Part shown: in pieces, positions 4,663 to 6,414 of the stretch
How positions within the stretch are numbered: position 1 is the stretch's first letter
How the letters are laid out: each line of letters opens with the position of its first letter
DNA from: Gemmatimonadota bacterium
GTDB taxonomy: Bacteria; Latescibacterota; UBA2968; UBA8231
Direction: 5' to 3'
NCBI GenBank assembly: GCA_009845645.1
Contig: VXZF01000723.1
Location: 1 to 6,414, forward strand
Length of the DNA stretch: 6,414 nucleotides
Translations under genes and position numbers: made by a program
The notes under the pieces: model-generated
The model's input: only the letters and a program-made list of their open reading frames with translations
What the model was told of the DNA's origin: nothing
Database searches by the model: none

Positions 4663-6414
4663 AAAACGAAAAATTGAAACCTAGCGTCGGCACGATGGGC
4701 AGTTGCTTGATCACCTCCGGCTCGGTCTCGGGATTGTTGGTATCGAACTGCACAAACCACTCGTTGCGCCGGCTGTAGAGATTGAAAATTTGCAAGAAGA
4801 ACTCGACATCAAGACCCCACAGCCCAAACTCGCGGCTGGCGCTTGCATCGAGGCGGTGATAGGGCAGCAGGCGAGCGCTGTTGCGCTCGGCTGATAGCAC
4901 GTAATCTTCTACCTTCCCAGTGGTTGGCTGACGCAGCGAATAGCGGGCCGAGGCTGGGGTGAAGGCCTGTCCAGTGGCGTACACTAAGTTTGAGCCTAAG
5001 CGCCATTTTCCCAAGTTGTAAGAGAGCACGAAAGACAGATCGTGGCGGCGGTCGTACTTGGGGGGGAAGGCGCGTCCTCTGTTTAGTTCGGGGAAGGTGC
5101 GCCGCGTCCAGCCTAACGTATAGCCTATCCAGCCGGTGAGTGCTCCGGTGCGCCGCTGCAAAAAGACTTCGACTCCGCTGGCCCAGCCACTGCCCCCGCT
5201 TTTGAATATGTCATCCGAGCGCGTGCCTTCGTTATCGACGGCCACCGCGTTGTCTAGCACCACCAGATTGGCCAAGTCGGTATAGTAGGCCTCCACGGAG
5301 AGTTGGTAGCGCCGCGAGGGGTTCCACTCAGTGCCTATCACCCCCTGATAGGATCGCCCCGGCTCGACGGTGTCGTCGAGCGGCACCCAGAAATCGCCGC
5401 CGCTGAAGGTTTCGGTGGTGATCAATTGCAGGTACTGGCGGTACATCCCCGCGGCGGCCTTGACGCGGATGTTTTCGCTGAGGGCGCGGCTGAGGGACAG
5501 CCTCGGCGCAAAGTGCAGACGATCCCCAACGCTGAAATAAGTGCCTCGTCCCCCGAGCCGCAGCCGCGTGGTGGGCCCGGCCTGCCACTCGTCTTGGACG
5601 TAGGCTGAGGCCAACACCGACTTCTGGTATAAGGTTTCTTCTTCTTGGTTGAAGGACTGGGAATAGTCGAACTCGAACAGGGTAGCCAGAAAGCCGAGGG
5701 TGAGAGTGTGGTCGCGGTTGGCGAAGTAATCCACGTCGCCCTTGAGCGACCAATCGCGGATGCTGTTGGTAACGCTGAACGGCGTGTCGAAGAAACTAAA
5801 CGAGAGGATGTTTTCGTACGACGAGCCGGCGGCCATGAAGTGCCCGAACAGGGTCGGCGAAAACACTCGCGTCCAGCGCGCGGTCAGGGCGCGGTTGCCC
5901 CAGCGCAAATGGGCGAAGGACGTCTCGTCTTCTAGGTCCTCCCATTGTAGATCGTCTTGGCCCCAGTACGTGCTCACGGTAAAGGTGTCGTCGCCCCACC
6001 GCTGGTTGACTTTGCCGTTGAAGTCGTAGAAGTAATAGTTCAAGGGGATGTCCACCCCGCGAGAGCGGACGGCGCTGAGCACGGGTTCCAAGTACGTGCG
6101 GCGGCCAGCCATCATCCACGAGCCTTGCCCCACCGGCCCTTCGGCCAGCAAGCGACTCGCGATTAAGCTGATGCCGCCCCGGCCGCTGAAGCGCTGTCGG
6201 TTGCCCTCGCGGTTGCTCACGTCGAGTACCGCCCCGAGCGTGCGGCCGTACGCCGCCGGGTAGGCTCCCTTGTAGAGCTGGACGTCCTTGATGGCGTCGG
6301 GGTTGAAGGTCGAGAAGAAGCCGAATAGGTGCGAGGGGTTGTACAGGGGGATATGGTCGAGGAGGATGGCCGTTTGGTCGGGGCCGCCGCCGCGCACGTA
6401 CAGGCCGCTGCTGA
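4661..6414 (-). CDS. TonB-dependent outer-membrane receptor (5' truncated by the window edge)
   Basis: The frame is open to the right edge, showing 583 codons before the TAA at 4663-4661. The GTG at 6397 is internal, because SSGLY precedes it and belongs to the plug. The edge-proximal part is the end of the plug domain: VRGGGPDQTAILLDHIPLYN, then HLFGFFSTFNPDAIKDVQLY, KGAYPAAYG and GAVLDV, a classic Bacteroidota receptor signature. The remainder alternates aromatic-rich strands and polar loops of a 22-strand beta-barrel and ends with a terminal Phe (LGFNFSF), the usual signal for barrel assembly. The signal peptide, any carboxypeptidase-like N-terminal domain and the TonB box lie outside the window. 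It would import a ligand using TonB energy. The ligand is not identifiable; the ferritin gene nearby is too far and on the other strand to argue for iron. The DUF4249 lipoprotein gene follows after 10 nt. Confidence 0.92.
   Translation of the reverse strand, partial: SSGLYVRGGGPDQTAILLDHIPLYNPSHLFGFFSTFNPDAIKDVQLYKGAYPAAYGRTLGAVLDVSNREGNRQRFSGRGGISLIASRLLAEGPVGQGSWMMAGRRTYLEPVLSAVRSRGVDIPLNYYFYDFNGKVNQRWGDDTFTVSTYWGQDDLQWEDLEDETSFAHLRWGNRALTARWTRVFSPTLFGHFMAAGSSYENILSFSFFDTPFSVTNSIRDWSLKGDVDYFANRDHTLTLGFLATLFEFDYSQSFNQEEETLYQKSVLASAYVQDEWQAGPTTRLRLGGRGTYFSVGDRLHFAPRLSLSRALSENIRVKAAAGMYRQYLQLITTETFSGGDFWVPLDDTVEPGRSYQGVIGTEWNPSRRYQLSVEAYYTDLANLVVLDNAVAVDNEGTRSDDIFKSGGSGWASGVEVFLQRRTGALTGWIGYTLGWTRRTFPELNRGRAFPPKYDRRHDLSFVLSYNLGKWRLGSNLVYATGQAFTPASARYSLRQPTTGKVEDYVLSAERNSARLLPYHRLDASASREFGLWGLDVEFFLQIFNLYSRRNEWFVQFDTNNPETEPEVIKQLPIVPTLGFNFSF

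Noticed and set aside
5303..5935. Open frames on the plus strand opposite the receptor gene
   Set aside because: They are antisense to a clearly coding frame in GC-rich sequence, have low-complexity composition, and show no domain pattern or ribosome binding site.
6395..6397. GTG as the start of the TonB receptor
   Set aside because: It lies inside the plug-domain signature, with in-frame plug residues before it and no signal peptide after it. The true start is beyond the window.
1..6414. CRISPR array, tRNA or rRNA genes, insertion sequence
   Set aside because: I saw no regularly spaced repeats, tRNA- or rRNA-like segments, transposase or terminal inverted repeats. Coding sequence fills nearly the whole window, and the only sizeable gap is 2405-2525.

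Overview
The window looks like a chromosomal segment of a fairly GC-rich bacterium of the Bacteroidota/FCB group. The main evidence is a TonB-dependent receptor paired with a DUF4249-type lipoprotein, plus the C-terminal part of a NagB-like protein with a PIG-L (LmbE) domain, an arrangement typical of that group. I cannot place it more finely from sequence alone.

Layout, left to right. (1) Bases 1-1213, plus strand: the 3' part of a glucosamine-6-phosphate deaminase/PIG-L gene, then a complete FtnA-type ferritin 14 nt downstream with a strong ribosome binding site. (2) Bases 1260-3434: a compact, visibly more AT-rich module that reads as a Type II restriction-modification (RM) system. A small XRE-family helix-turn-helix gene and a 294-residue putative endonuclease gene overlap by 4 nt on the minus strand. 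A Dam-like (alpha-class) adenine-N6 methyltransferase gene diverges from them on the plus strand. The 121-nt divergent region holds a near-consensus methyltransferase promoter whose spacer and -10 are covered by a 6-7-6 inverted repeat, a good candidate operator for the HTH protein. (3) Bases 3430-3701, minus strand: an intact VapB antitoxin gene followed by only the first 16 or so codons of vapC, which break off exactly where the methyltransferase gene ends. (4) Bases 3718-6414, minus strand: a DUF4249-like lipoprotein and, upstream of it in transcription, a TonB-dependent outer-membrane receptor cut by the window edge. These two form an operon.

The most interesting part is the middle. The RM module appears to have landed in, and replaced most of, the toxin gene of a VapBC toxin-antitoxin pair, leaving an orphan antitoxin. 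The methyltransferase stop codon lies within bases that can be read as vapC codons. Gene order (controller and endonuclease in one operon, methyltransferase divergent) matches controller-protein RM systems such as PvuII and EcoRV, where a C protein times endonuclease expression. The endonuclease assignment rests on context and a weak D...ExK motif, not on recognised homology, so it may be a poorly described restriction enzyme family.
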